From: Burkholderiales bacterium LSUCC0115 | GTDB taxonomy: Bacteria > Pseudomonadota > Gammaproteobacteria > Burkholderiales > Burkholderiaceae_A | Assembly (NCBI GenBank): GCA_009646425.1 | Contig: WJBW01000001.1 | Span: 629,436-693,435 of the forward strand | Length of the DNA: 64,000 nucleotides | Direction: 5' to 3' | Shown here: piece by piece, positions 24,507-33,255 of the stretch | Position numbering within the stretch: position 1 is the first letter of the stretch | Layout of the letters: the number at the start of each line of letters is the position of its first letter | Translations under genes and position numbers: made by a program | Notes under the pieces: model-generated | The model's database searches: none | What the model saw: the letters and a program-made list of their open reading frames with translations, nothing else | Told to the model about the DNA's origin: nothing

Positions 24507-27275
24507 ATGAACGAATTAATCAGTGTCATTGTGCGCTTTACCCGCACGGATCTTCTGGACCGTGCCCTGCAAAGCCTAGCCGATCAGCGAAACAATCTGG
24601 GTAAGCCGGCAATCGAGCTCGTCTTGGTGGACGCTGCGGCCAGCGGCCAGCAACCAGAACTGCCAGCCCAACGCGCTGGTATTGCTTCAGTCCGTTGGGT
24701 CACCCAGGCCCAAAGGCTAGACCGCCCCAGCGCCCTGGCAGCCGGCATTGAGGCAGCTACTGGCGAGTTCTGCATCATCCTGGATGACGATGACTGGTTC
24801 GATGCAGGGCACCTGCAAAAACTCTACTTCGGCCTGCGGGCGGCAAGAGACAAAAACGATCGCATCGTGGCAGCGACCACCGGCGTTCGCCTGATTGATC
24901 AGGCCGGCCATATTCACCGCATCTGGGACGCACCGCTACGCCGTGAACGCATGCTGGTGGTCAACTGGCTACCGCCACAGGCCGTCTTGTTCCACACCCA
25001 AACCGCTCAAACCCAGTGCAGCGTGGATCGATCCCTGGATATCTTTGAGGACTGGGACCTGTGGCTTCAGCTGCTGCAACAAGGCGAGTTTATTCACCTG
25101 CCCGGTGTCTCGGCCAACTATTGGCTCAACCCCAAAGGCTCTGGTGTGCATGACCAGGCCAAGCAGGATGAATACACCCAAAGGCTGAGAGAAAAATGGC
25201 TGGGCATCTTCAGAGTGGAGCTTAGCGACCGGGTACGAATCGATCTGGAGCGAGCCGACCAGCTACAGACTACGCTCTCGCACATCGATGCCCTGGAACA
25301 AGAAGTCATTCAGGCCAAATCCCAACTAGGCGCCCTACTCGCGAGCAAGTCCTGGCGCATCACAGCGCCGCTTCGGGCCATGACCGTTCGACTGCACCAG
25401 GTCAAACGCCTGGTGCAGATGGGTCGTACCCTGTTGCACGAGGCCCGGCTTCGCGCCAGATCGCCAAGAGCACTGGCCGGATTTATCTGGCGATCCATCG
25501 TTCAATTGCGAAGGCTAGGACAGATGCGGCGCGCTGGACGCCTGGCCACTGCAGTCTATGCCGGTTGGCTAGAGCGCTATCGGGCTGTGCTGCAAAGGAC
25601 TGACTCAGACTTTGATGAGCAACTCAGAGTCGCACCTGACGGCCTGCCCAAAATCTCCGTCATCACACCGGTCTACAAACCCAATCTGGCCTGGCTAGAT
25701 GAGGCCATTGAGTCGGTTCGCCAGCAGACCTACCCCCACTGGGAGCTCTGTCTGGTTGACGACGGATCGGATGATCCCCTGCTCATCCAACACCTCAACG
25801 CCTGGGCCGCGAGGGACTCGAGGATTCGGGTTGGCATAAGCGCACAAAACGGCGGCATCAGTGCAGCCACGAACCAGGGGCTGCAGATGGCATCGGGCCA
25901 ATTCATCGCCCTGATGGACCAAGATGACCTGCTGGCCCCTCAGGCGCTCTATTGGGTGGCAAGAGAAATCACCCTGTACCCTGCGGCCAAGGCCATCTAC
26001 TCGGACGAGGACAAGATTGATGAGGAGGGACTTCGCAGCGAGCCCTACTTCAAGCCCGAGTTCGATCCGATTTTGTTGCTGCAGCAGAACTTCTTTTCGC
26101 ACCTGGGGGTATTTGATAAATCCCTGGTTCAGTCCATCGGAGGGCTGCGAAGTGCATTCGATGGCTCGCAAGACCACGACCTGATTCTTCGCATCAGCCG
26201 GCTGGTCAAGCCTGAACAGATTCGGCACATCCCGCGGGTGCTCTACCACTGGCGGGTGCATGAACAGAGTACCGCGAGCGATATCTCTTCCAAGGGATTT
26301 GCCCACACGGCAGGCCTGTCAGCGGTGCAAGATCATCTGGACATCGCACGCCCTGGCTTTACGGTCAGCCTGCGTAAGTCCTCCCAGTTCTTTGAGATCA
26401 AACCGGCCGATCTCAACCCAGATGCGCTGATCAGCAAGCCTGTTACGGTGGAGATAGTTATCCCCACGCGAGACCGTGTGGATCTACTCAAGACCTGTGT
26501 TGAGTCTCTCAAGAAAACCAGAACCCTCGCTCAGGTCAGCCTGACCATTGTGGACAACGGCAGCAGCGAGGAGGAAGCCCTTGGCTACCTGACCACCCTG
26601 GAGAGCCGCCCCCTGGTCAAGGTCATTCGCGATGACCGGCCCTTTAACTACTCGGCCCTGAACAACGCCGCCATCGCCCAGAGCCAGGCTGACTACATCG
26701 TCTTGATGAACAACGACATCGAGGTGATCGATGGGGCTTGGCTGGATGCCATGCTGGGCTGGGCTCAACAAGATGACGTGGGCGCAGTCGGCGCCAAGCT
26801 GCTCTACCCCAGCCGCATCGTGCAGCACGGCGGCGTGGTGCTGGGGCTCAACGGGGTTGCGGGCCACGCCTTTGCGGGCTTGCCTGCTGATACCCAAGGC
26901 TACTTCGGTCATGCCATTCTGACGCGCCGCTCAACGGCCGTCACCGCAGCCACGCTCATGGTCTCGCGCCAGAAGTTTCTGCAGGCTGGGGGCTTGAACG
27001 AGTCAGACCTAACGGTCGCCTTTAATGACGTAGACCTATGCCTCAAGCTTCACCGCTTGGGCTACGAGAACCTGATCACACCGCGCGCAGCTCTGATTCA
27101 TCATGAGTCAGCGTCAAGGGGCAGTGACCTAGTCGGACCGCGCCGAGAGATCTTTCTGCAAGAGATTGCCTACATGCAAGACCAGTGGGCTGATCTGCTG
27201 GCAGCTGATCCCGCCTATAACCCCAACTTGTCGTTGCGATTTGGCCATGCCTTGGCCGATCCACCGAGGATTTGA
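24507..27275 (+). CDS. Large multi-domain GT2 glycosyltransferase
   Basis: 922 residues from ATG 24507. Three GT-A family-2 units are visible. First, residues 1-220 (ISVIVRFTRTDLLDRALQSL, ILDDDDWFDAGHL). After a coiled stretch with low-complexity helices (about 255-350), the second begins KISVITPVYKPNLAWLDEAI with LVDDGSDD and MDQDDLLAPQ. The third, EIVIPTRDRVDLLKTCVESL, has LMNNDIEVIDGAWL and FNDVDLCLKLHRLGYENL. The last two together resemble O-antigen biosynthesis/rhamnosyltransferase proteins. Cytoplasmic-face glycan polymerisation or assembly is likely. Its stop overlaps the next gene's ATG by one base. Confidence 0.85.
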   Translation: MNELISVIVRFTRTDLLDRALQSLADQRNNLGKPAIELVLVDAAASGQQPELPAQRAGIASVRWVTQAQRLDRPSALAAGIEAATGEFCIILDDDDWFDAGHLQKLYFGLRAARDKNDRIVAATTGVRLIDQAGHIHRIWDAPLRRERMLVVNWLPPQAVLFHTQTAQTQCSVDRSLDIFEDWDLWLQLLQQGEFIHLPGVSANYWLNPKGSGVHDQAKQDEYTQRLREKWLGIFRVELSDRVRIDLERADQLQTTLSHIDALEQEVIQAKSQLGALLASKSWRITAPLRAMTVRLHQVKRLVQMGRTLLHEARLRARSPRALAGFIWRSIVQLRRLGQMRRAGRLATAVYAGWLERYRAVLQRTDSDFDEQLRVAPDGLPKISVITPVYKPNLAWLDEAIESVRQQTYPHWELCLVDDGSDDPLLIQHLNAWAARDSRIRVGISAQNGGISAATNQGLQMASGQFIALMDQDDLLAPQALYWVAREITLYPAAKAIYSDEDKIDEEGLRSEPYFKPEFDPILLLQQNFFSHLGVFDKSLVQSIGGLRSAFDGSQDHDLILRISRLVKPEQIRHIPRVLYHWRVHEQSTASDISSKGFAHTAGLSAVQDHLDIARPGFTVSLRKSSQFFEIKPADLNPDALISKPVTVEIVIPTRDRVDLLKTCVESLKKTRTLAQVSLTIVDNGSSEEEALGYLTTLESRPLVKVIRDDRPFNYSALNNAAIAQSQADYIVLMNNDIEVIDGAWLDAMLGWAQQDDVGAVGAKLLYPSRIVQHGGVVLGLNGVAGHAFAGLPADTQGYFGHAILTRRSTAVTAATLMVSRQKFLQAGGLNESDLTVAFNDVDLCLKLHRLGYENLITPRAALIHHESASRGSDLVGPRREIFLQEIAYMQDQWADLLAADPAYNPNLSLRFGHALADPPRI

Positions 27276-28204
27276 TGTCGCAACCAGGCGCAGATCAGGC
27301 CTCTGATCATTTGGAATTCGCCGCCTGCATCATCACCCAGGCGGCTGATGCTGATGCGCTCAGACACCTGCTTCAAGTCATGTCTGACAGTGGTATCCAA
27401 CACCGAGCAGTCTGGCTTAATGCTCCGGTCGATCCAAAGATGGAAGAAATCTTGCAGCAGTCGCAGGCCACGCAGTTGGGCGATGGTCATAATGTCGGAA
27501 TCGGCCGAGCGCTCAATGGTTTTGCCCAGTGGGCGCAGTCTGTTGATGTGCAAGCAGCCGTGGCATTCGATCAAGACAGCCTGATCACCTGCCAAGACTT
27601 GAGGGCGCTCCTCGAGACTTTCAAGGTGCTTCGCCAGACCTCCGCCACACCTATAGCTGCAGTGGGGCCAAGGCTGGTAGACGCCCGATCAGGGCAGCCA
27701 CTGGTTCACTTCAAGCCCTACGGGCTCTTCAGACAACCCATCCACTTCAAGCAAGGGGCCCATGGCGAGGCCCACAGCGCAGATCACCTCATCACATCCG
27801 CCATGGTCTTTGACCTGAGGGCGTATGAGGCCATTGGGGCCTTTTCAGAGGATTACTTCATTGACCTCATCGACATCGAATGGTGTCTACGAGCCAGACA
27901 CCGGGGCTTTGAGCTTGTGGTGACCGCAAGGGCGGTGTTGCGCCAAAGCATCGGAAGGCAGACCAAGCGACTGCTCGGTCGGGCGGTCTTTGTTCACGCA
28001 CCGGCAAGAAACTTCACGCTCATCAGAAACTCCATCTGGATGGCCAGGTTTGCGCCGATGTCATTCGGTCGCCGCGTCAATGAGTGGGGTCACCTGGTCA
28101 TGCGCATTGCACACTTACTGTTGGCTGGTGACCAACGTCGAGACCGGGCTTGCCAGATCCTGCGAGGCATCAGGGCGGGGATGGGGAGCAAGCCCAGGCA
28201 GTAA
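27275..28204 (+). CDS. GT2 glycosyltransferase (rhamnosyltransferase-like)
   Basis: 309 residues. CIITQAADADALRHLLQVM, LGDGHNVGIGRALNGF and AVAFDQDSLIT match the RfbF/WbbL-type rhamnosyltransferase pattern, where FDQDS is the metal-binding motif. FIDLIDIEWCLRARHRGFEL is the late acceptor-side motif. The ATG at 27275 overlaps the preceding TGA (TGATG), so the two GT genes are coupled. Donor is a guess (dTDP-rhamnose by family). Confidence 0.82.
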   Translation: MSQPGADQASDHLEFAACIITQAADADALRHLLQVMSDSGIQHRAVWLNAPVDPKMEEILQQSQATQLGDGHNVGIGRALNGFAQWAQSVDVQAAVAFDQDSLITCQDLRALLETFKVLRQTSATPIAAVGPRLVDARSGQPLVHFKPYGLFRQPIHFKQGAHGEAHSADHLITSAMVFDLRAYEAIGAFSEDYFIDLIDIEWCLRARHRGFELVVTARAVLRQSIGRQTKRLLGRAVFVHAPARNFTLIRNSIWMARFAPMSFGRRVNEWGHLVMRIAHLLLAGDQRRDRACQILRGIRAGMGSKPRQ

Positions 28205-28383
28205 ATGCCATTCGACTTTTCTGAACCTGATGAATCGGCAAATTTTGCCTTCTTGGCTGCGTGCCCACCCCCGATTCCTACTGTAGGGGCTTAACATTCT
28301 GACGACTTGCGCCGTTTGTCCAATGGCATGGCATTTGCTCAGAGTGCCATACCGATTAATGCGCAGTTCCAACCAAGACCACA

Positions 28384-30033
28384 ATGGCCGTTACCAATAC
28401 TGAACTGATGACCCGCGTTGCACGGGTGTTTCTGGAAGACCAGCCATCGGAGAACACCATCTCTGCGTTTGCCGATCGAATCGACAACGGAGAAATCACG
28501 CGCTCGGAGGCCATTGTTGAGGTCTATGAGTCCGGTGGTCGGGTAACCGGCAATGCTGATGAGCTGGCCCGACTGTTTTTCATCATGTTTGGCCGAGCTC
28601 CCGATTACACAACGTTTACAGCCGGCATGGCCATGCTTGAGGATGGCTACAGCTTTGTCGATCTGGCCAATGTTGGACTGGGTATGGGCTTTGGCCGGCT
28701 CAGCAATGCCCTGAACCTGAGCAACACCGCCTTCGTCGACAACCTGGCCAACTACATGTTTACCTCGCCGGGTTCGGTGACCTGGCTGGCGAGCCTGAAG
28801 TCCAGTATCGTCGCCACCCTAGAAGCAGGGTTGATGACCCGCGGCCAACTCCTCGAAATCGCCGCGAACTACGATGGCACCAACCTCTCCTATCACCAGG
28901 ATGTGGCTACCAGCCTGCTCTACATGGCTGCCCTGGGCCGACAAGCCAGCACGCAAGAACTCGCCTTGTCACGTGGTATCAGTCCAACGCCAGTGACCCG
29001 TGACGCTCTCGCTGATGCAAGCGAAGACCCCTTCGGCGAGAGACCGTACATTGAGCTCGATGATCAGGTCCTGACAGTCAAAGGAGACGTCGTCGGAGAC
29101 CTGGTCATCAACTTCAACGCAAACGTCGTCACGATCGACGGCGTCGGTACCAGTAAGGTTGTCTACTCTCCAGACGGTGGAGAGTCCGAGTCCATCGTCT
29201 CGCTCAGCCGAGCCTCGATTGCCGGCGCCTCTACACTGGACATGCGCGAGATCTCGTCGAACCTAGACTCCGTGACTTTCACGACTGATACAAGTGACGA
29301 TACAACGTTCTATGGTGCAGACACCGTCAATACCGTTACGGCAGGCTCTGGAGATGACGCACTGGTCGGTAACGCTAACATCGACACCTTCATCGCGGGT
29401 GCGGGTGATGACACGCTGGACGGAGCCGCAGGCGACGACGTATTAAGAGCCGGTGCAGGTGATGACAGCCTGACAGGTGGGCTTGGCGATGACAATTTCA
29501 TCTTCGCCCCGGCATCCACCTACCGTAACAACACCAGCGACACCACAACCATCGAAGATTTTGGCAACGGCACTGATACGCTCGACTTCTCCGTGCTCTT
29601 CGGGAATAACACGCCAGCCGCCGCCACCATCATCAGCGGGAACGCGGATCGAGACAGCGCGGACTTCCTAGCAGACTTGGTAGACCTGGCCAACAACAAT
29701 GTCGTGCTCGTGTCCAACACCGGCGTATGGCTAGATGAGACTGCAACAGATGTCGGAGACCTGGATGCCAGAAGTCGATCCCAGATCGCAGATCTGTTCA
29801 ACAAGTATGTAGACGCGAATACCGCCATTACATTTGCCGAAGCTCCCACCTTTGCCCAGACCTATGTGGTCATTAGCCAAGACCCCGTGAACGATGCTGA
29901 TGTCTGGATGATCTCCAACTTCACGAATCTCACAACCATCGAAGCCGCAGAAATTCAGCTGATTGGTCACATCACCAGCTACGCAGACACCGACCTCTGG
30001 ACCACCCTGATCAATGCCGAGATCTTTGGCTAG
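28384..30033 (+). CDS. DUF4214/RTX calcium-binding secreted protein
   Basis: 549 residues, acidic, no signal peptide. The N-terminal 200 residues contain helical DUF4214-type segments (ELARLFFIMFGRAPDYTTFTAG; DVATSLLYMAALGRQASTQEL). Residues about 338-378 hold four RTX nonapeptide turns (GAGDDTLDG, GDDVLRAG, AGDDSLTGG, GLGDDNFIF), which bind Ca outside the cell. The C-terminus is hydrophobic/acidic, ending NAEIFG, consistent with type I secretion. It is one of three RTX-like proteins in the window. Preceded by a 179-base gap with no promoter I can name; followed by a lipoprotein gene after 27 bases. Confidence 0.82.
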   Translation: MAVTNTELMTRVARVFLEDQPSENTISAFADRIDNGEITRSEAIVEVYESGGRVTGNADELARLFFIMFGRAPDYTTFTAGMAMLEDGYSFVDLANVGLGMGFGRLSNALNLSNTAFVDNLANYMFTSPGSVTWLASLKSSIVATLEAGLMTRGQLLEIAANYDGTNLSYHQDVATSLLYMAALGRQASTQELALSRGISPTPVTRDALADASEDPFGERPYIELDDQVLTVKGDVVGDLVINFNANVVTIDGVGTSKVVYSPDGGESESIVSLSRASIAGASTLDMREISSNLDSVTFTTDTSDDTTFYGADTVNTVTAGSGDDALVGNANIDTFIAGAGDDTLDGAAGDDVLRAGAGDDSLTGGLGDDNFIFAPASTYRNNTSDTTTIEDFGNGTDTLDFSVLFGNNTPAAATIISGNADRDSADFLADLVDLANNNVVLVSNTGVWLDETATDVGDLDARSRSQIADLFNKYVDANTAITFAEAPTFAQTYVVISQDPVNDADVWMISNFTNLTTIEAAEIQLIGHITSYADTDLWTTLINAEIFG

Positions 30034-30060
30034 CACCACCAACGCAACGGAGAAAAATCC

Positions 30061-30711
30061 ATGAATCGCTCTTTCAGGCTCTTGGGTTCGCTAATAGGCG
30101 CCCTAATGCTATTGCAGGGTTGCACGATGTACCCTCCGATCACCGATATGAGCAAACAGCTGTCGGTTTCAATGGTTAAAGATGATGTCCTGGTGGTGTC
30201 TGGTTATTACGGAAACGCGGACGGACTCGTCCAAATGAACGCTGAGGCGCGCTTGCGAGCGGCTGAAATTGGCAGAAGTATGGGATACGAAGCCTTCCAA
30301 ATTATTCATGAGGCCGGTGCCGAGTTCAGTAACGCGATCGTTGGTCGCACCACCATGAATCAATTCAGCTGCGAGCCCACCACCAGCATAAATTGTTCGA
30401 CGACATCCCTCTACGGCCAGGGTGTCGACACCGGATACGGCTATTCTTCGGGTGGCTTCGGAAGTTACTTCGGTTACTACAACTGGGGACGATTTGTCGA
30501 AGACGCTCCCATTCATCACTCAAGCTGGGCATCCTCACCTCTATACGCAGAAGACGGCTACCGGTATCGCTTGGTTGTCCGTCTGCTTCGATACGACTCT
30601 GGAAAGATGCCTTCACGAACCTTCAATATCAACGAAATTCTTCAAGCGAGCCATCGTTACAAGCGATCCCACTTGCTGGACCCGTACTGGAATGCACTCG
30701 AGCGTCGTTAA
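30061..30711 (+). CDS. Small lipoprotein of unknown function
   Basis: 216 residues. Basic start MNRSFRLLG, hydrophobic core and lipobox LLQGC give a type II signal with lipidated Cys21. The mature part starts TMYPPITDMSKQLSV and contains an N-A-R-L-R-A-A-E-I-G-R helix typical of small CC0125/CC1285-type lipoproteins, then a Gly/Tyr-rich patch (YGYSSGGFGSYFGYY). Located 27 bases after the RTX gene on the same strand, so probably co-expressed. Function unknown. Confidence 0.75.
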   Translation: MNRSFRLLGSLIGALMLLQGCTMYPPITDMSKQLSVSMVKDDVLVVSGYYGNADGLVQMNAEARLRAAEIGRSMGYEAFQIIHEAGAEFSNAIVGRTTMNQFSCEPTTSINCSTTSLYGQGVDTGYGYSSGGFGSYFGYYNWGRFVEDAPIHHSSWASSPLYAEDGYRYRLVVRLLRYDSGKMPSRTFNINEILQASHRYKRSHLLDPYWNALERR

Positions 30712-30736
30712 CAGACCTTGAAGGACACTCAGATAT

Positions 30737-31546
30737 CTATATGAGGTCCGCAAATGAGTGTTGCAAGCGCTTAAACACCCATCGACCGACGAAGAAGAGT
30801 GAGGCGGTGAAGATCGCGCAAGCCACGAGGTTTAAGGGGCCGAGGCCAACATCAAAGACCAACTCATCAAAGACCGACACCCTGATTATCTCGATTGGAA
30901 GCGATATTGGATTGGCGGCCAGAATGTGGCTCAGTAAACCCTGGGCCTTACTCATGGGATAGAAGACAGGACTGGCGAACAACAACGCCGTGGTGAGGGG
31001 TGGGAGTATCTGCTGCAGATCCCTAAAGTATGTTGCGATTGCGGCTAGAAACAATCCAAACCCACTCGCCATCATGAACACGCCAAACAGTGACAAAGCC
31101 AATAGCGCTAAATTGGGCAATTGCCCAAAACCGATGAGCACTATGGCCATGGACACTGCCAAAGAAAAAAGTAGCCCAACAAAACTGGTCATCACCTGTC
31201 CATAGACCAGCGCCGCCACAGGAAACCTGAGCCTCTTAACCAGCGGGGCATGGTCTGTGATCACCCGGGTGCTTCGGACCAAGACATCTGCAAAAAACTG
31301 GAACACAGACAGGCCTACAAACACCCGCAGTCCGTACACCAACGCCTGCAGGGTATTCGAACCTGGGTCCTGCGGATTCGATGCCGGCCAGCGGGCCTCG
31401 AAGACTCCCCAGAAAACCAGGGTGTAGAGAGTGGCCATGACAAGTGGCAAGAGAATCAACCACCCCAAACCCAAAAGAGACTCTCGATATCGCGAGCGCA
31501 GTTCACGCCGAGCGAGTGTCACGCCGATCCGAAACCCCTCTGTCAC
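30737..31546 (-). CDS. wzm: Polysaccharide ABC transporter permease Wzm
   Basis: 269 residues with six hydrophobic segments. RELRSRYRESLLGLGWLILLP is the conserved amphipathic start of ABC2-type O-antigen/capsule permeases, and the YFRDLQQILPPL motif precedes the last helices, as in Wzm/KpsM-like proteins. It starts with GTG overlapping the CRP gene's stop (GTGA). It should pair with Wzt at 19846, although the two genes are in separate transcription units on opposite strands. Confidence 0.87.
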   Translation of the reverse strand: MTEGFRIGVTLARRELRSRYRESLLGLGWLILLPLVMATLYTLVFWGVFEARWPASNPQDPGSNTLQALVYGLRVFVGLSVFQFFADVLVRSTRVITDHAPLVKRLRFPVAALVYGQVMTSFVGLLFSLAVSMAIVLIGFGQLPNLALLALSLFGVFMMASGFGLFLAAIATYFRDLQQILPPLTTALLFASPVFYPMSKAQGLLSHILAANPISLPIEIIRVSVFDELVFDVGLGPLNLVACAIFTASLFFVGRWVFKRLQHSFADLI

Positions 31547-32268
31547 GGCTGATCCAAGTCCTTCACACTCGGATCCGGGGACTCAATTCGAGGCTTCAGG
31601 TTGGTCGGAGGCCTGCGAAGTCGAATGACCAGTTGACGTGGTCCTTGAGAAGTGTCGGCCAAGACACCGTTTTTCTTCAACTGAGCCAAGGTACGGGCAA
31701 CGGTCTCTCGGGCAAGATTGGCCATGACCGCCATTTGGTTCTGCGTAGGCAACTGGGCAATTTTGAATGAACCATCGGGTTGTGGTTCACCCAAGCTCTT
31801 AAGCACATGAAGTACCCTCTCCTGCGCCTTGCCACTGACCACCTGAGTGTGTCGAGCAGAGCTACCGCGAAGTTTTCCAGCCAGATGCCGAATAATCCGT
31901 TCGCTGCCAATGGGGTGATGAAAGAAATATTCAATGGCCATCGGCCTTGGCAAGATCGCCACGACGGAGGGAACCAAAGCCACCACAGAGGCTGACCGCG
32001 GTTTGCCGTCAATCACAGACAGCTCGCCGAGGAAATCTCCCTCCTTGACGATGGCAATGCCAACCTCCTTTCCATCCGCTGTGGTGTCAATCACCTGCAA
32101 CTGGCCGCGAAGAAGAAAAATGAGGTCGCTCGAGACATCACCCTGCTGGACTACCAGGTCGAGCTTGCGTACAGACTTGGCAATCATACTGTGCGCAATC
32201 TTCTGGAGAGTTAAGTCATCCAATCCCTGAAAAAAGGGAATGGGACGCACATAATCGAGCGGGATCAT
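31543..32268 (-). CDS. CRP-family transcription regulator, predicted cAMP-responsive
   Basis: 241 residues. Residues 1-130 are a cyclic-nucleotide-binding domain with G81-E82-L83 and R91-S92-A93, which match the E72, R82 and S83 cAMP contacts of E. coli CRP. A winged-helix domain follows; its recognition helix LARETVARTLAQL (R187-E188...R192) matches CRP's SRETVGRIL, whose Arg-Glu-Arg read TGTGA. A charged C-terminal tail (about 25 residues) is extra. Cysteines for an FNR iron-sulfur cluster are absent. Two TGTGA-N6-TCACA sites in this window (16729, 19863) are natural targets. It shares an operon with the CHASE2 cyclase and wzm. Confidence 0.87.
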   Translation of the reverse strand: MIPLDYVRPIPFFQGLDDLTLQKIAHSMIAKSVRKLDLVVQQGDVSSDLIFLLRGQLQVIDTTADGKEVGIAIVKEGDFLGELSVIDGKPRSASVVALVPSVVAILPRPMAIEYFFHHPIGSERIIRHLAGKLRGSSARHTQVVSGKAQERVLHVLKSLGEPQPDGSFKIAQLPTQNQMAVMANLARETVARTLAQLKKNGVLADTSQGPRQLVIRLRRPPTNLKPRIESPDPSVKDLDQP

Positions 32269-32277
32269 GGAACTAGT

Positions 32278-33255
32278 TTAAACCCAGCCCACCAGGACAA
32301 AGGCGCACAGCGCCAGTCGATCGCGCAGCCTGCGACGACCCTGCCAGCCCAAGACCAGTCGGCGCCAGCGACTGCCCGACTCAAGACCACGGACCACCGG
32401 ACCCTGGGGGTCGACCAGCTGCGCAACAGCCAGCACCTGAGACCGAAACCAGCCCTGTCGAACCTGCTGCAGCCTGGCCATGGAGGCCGACCAGCCCAGA
32501 TGCGCACCCACCACATTGCGGCCATGCTGTCGGTAGTCCAAGACGACCCGAGGGTCGATCTGCCAGCCATACCCCTGGGTGCGAGCCCAGGCATAGATCA
32601 GCCAGTCATGCCGTCGCACCGTTGAGAGCCGATCATCGGGCTGCTCGACCAACCAAGCCTGCAGAGCCAGGGCCAGCCGACGGCTGATCACATAGGTGCA
32701 GCCGGGCCCCGCCGCCTCAAAGAAATGGTCATAGCGTCGTTGAGGCTGGGATTTGACAATGGTGTTGGCCAGCTCAGGCGAAACCGAGTCAGCGCCCGGT
32801 ACTGGATGCGTGTGATAAGCCGACTGGTCTGGGTGCCCCCGAAAAGTCGAGACGTTGGCCGAGTAGCCCTGAGCCTCTGGCTGGGCGGTAAGAACCTGAA
32901 TCGCCCGTTGCAACTTGTCGGGGTGCCACAGGTCGTCCTGATCACTCAAGGCCACCCAGTCGTAGCGTGAAAAATCCACCGAGCGAATCAGTCGAAAGAA
33001 GTTCTGGGCGGCGCATCCAATGGCCTCGTGATAGACCAATCGCACAGACGGCAGGGCCAGTCGCTGCCGAAGGGCCGTCTCATGGGCCGAGCCTTCTGTA
33101 CCAGCCGTTGAAGTCTTGGAGGCCGGTCCGGTGTCATGCCCCACATAAAGCCGAACATCCACCCTTAGCTGCCCCAAGATGGTCTGCAGCTGCTGCTCGA
33201 GTTCCGGACCCGGCCAGTGCGCAGCCAGCAGGACAGCCACTCGCGGCTTAGGCAT
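32278..33255 (-). CDS. GT2 glycosyltransferase (rhamnosyltransferase-like)
   Basis: About 325 residues from ATG 33255, which overlaps the protease stop by 8 bases. RVAVLLAAHWPG opens the GT-A fold, DWVALSDQDDLWHPDKL is the metal-binding region characteristic of dTDP-rhamnose-type GT2 enzymes, and RRHDWLIYAWARTQGY follows. It lies between a secreted protease and the CRP gene. Target glycan unknown. Confidence 0.82.
   Translation of the reverse strand: MPKPRVAVLLAAHWPGPELEQQLQTILGQLRVDVRLYVGHDTGPASKTSTAGTEGSAHETALRQRLALPSVRLVYHEAIGCAAQNFFRLIRSVDFSRYDWVALSDQDDLWHPDKLQRAIQVLTAQPEAQGYSANVSTFRGHPDQSAYHTHPVPGADSVSPELANTIVKSQPQRRYDHFFEAAGPGCTYVISRRLALALQAWLVEQPDDRLSTVRRHDWLIYAWARTQGYGWQIDPRVVLDYRQHGRNVVGAHLGWSASMARLQQVRQGWFRSQVLAVAQLVDPQGPVVRGLESGSRWRRLVLGWQGRRRLRDRLALCAFVLVGWV

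Noticed and set aside
28321..28352. ATGGCA/TGCCAT inverted repeat upstream of the DUF4214/RTX gene
   Set aside because: Only six-base arms, no matching copy elsewhere and no clear promoter elements; could be chance.
30712..30770. ACACTCA/TGAGTGT pair between the lipoprotein gene and wzm as a bidirectional terminator
   Set aside because: Seven-base stem with a long loop and no T-run on either side; too weak to claim.
32278..32594. Trp/Arg-rich minus-strand frame inside the GT2 gene
   Set aside because: Shadow of the GT2 coding frame with biased composition and no motifs.
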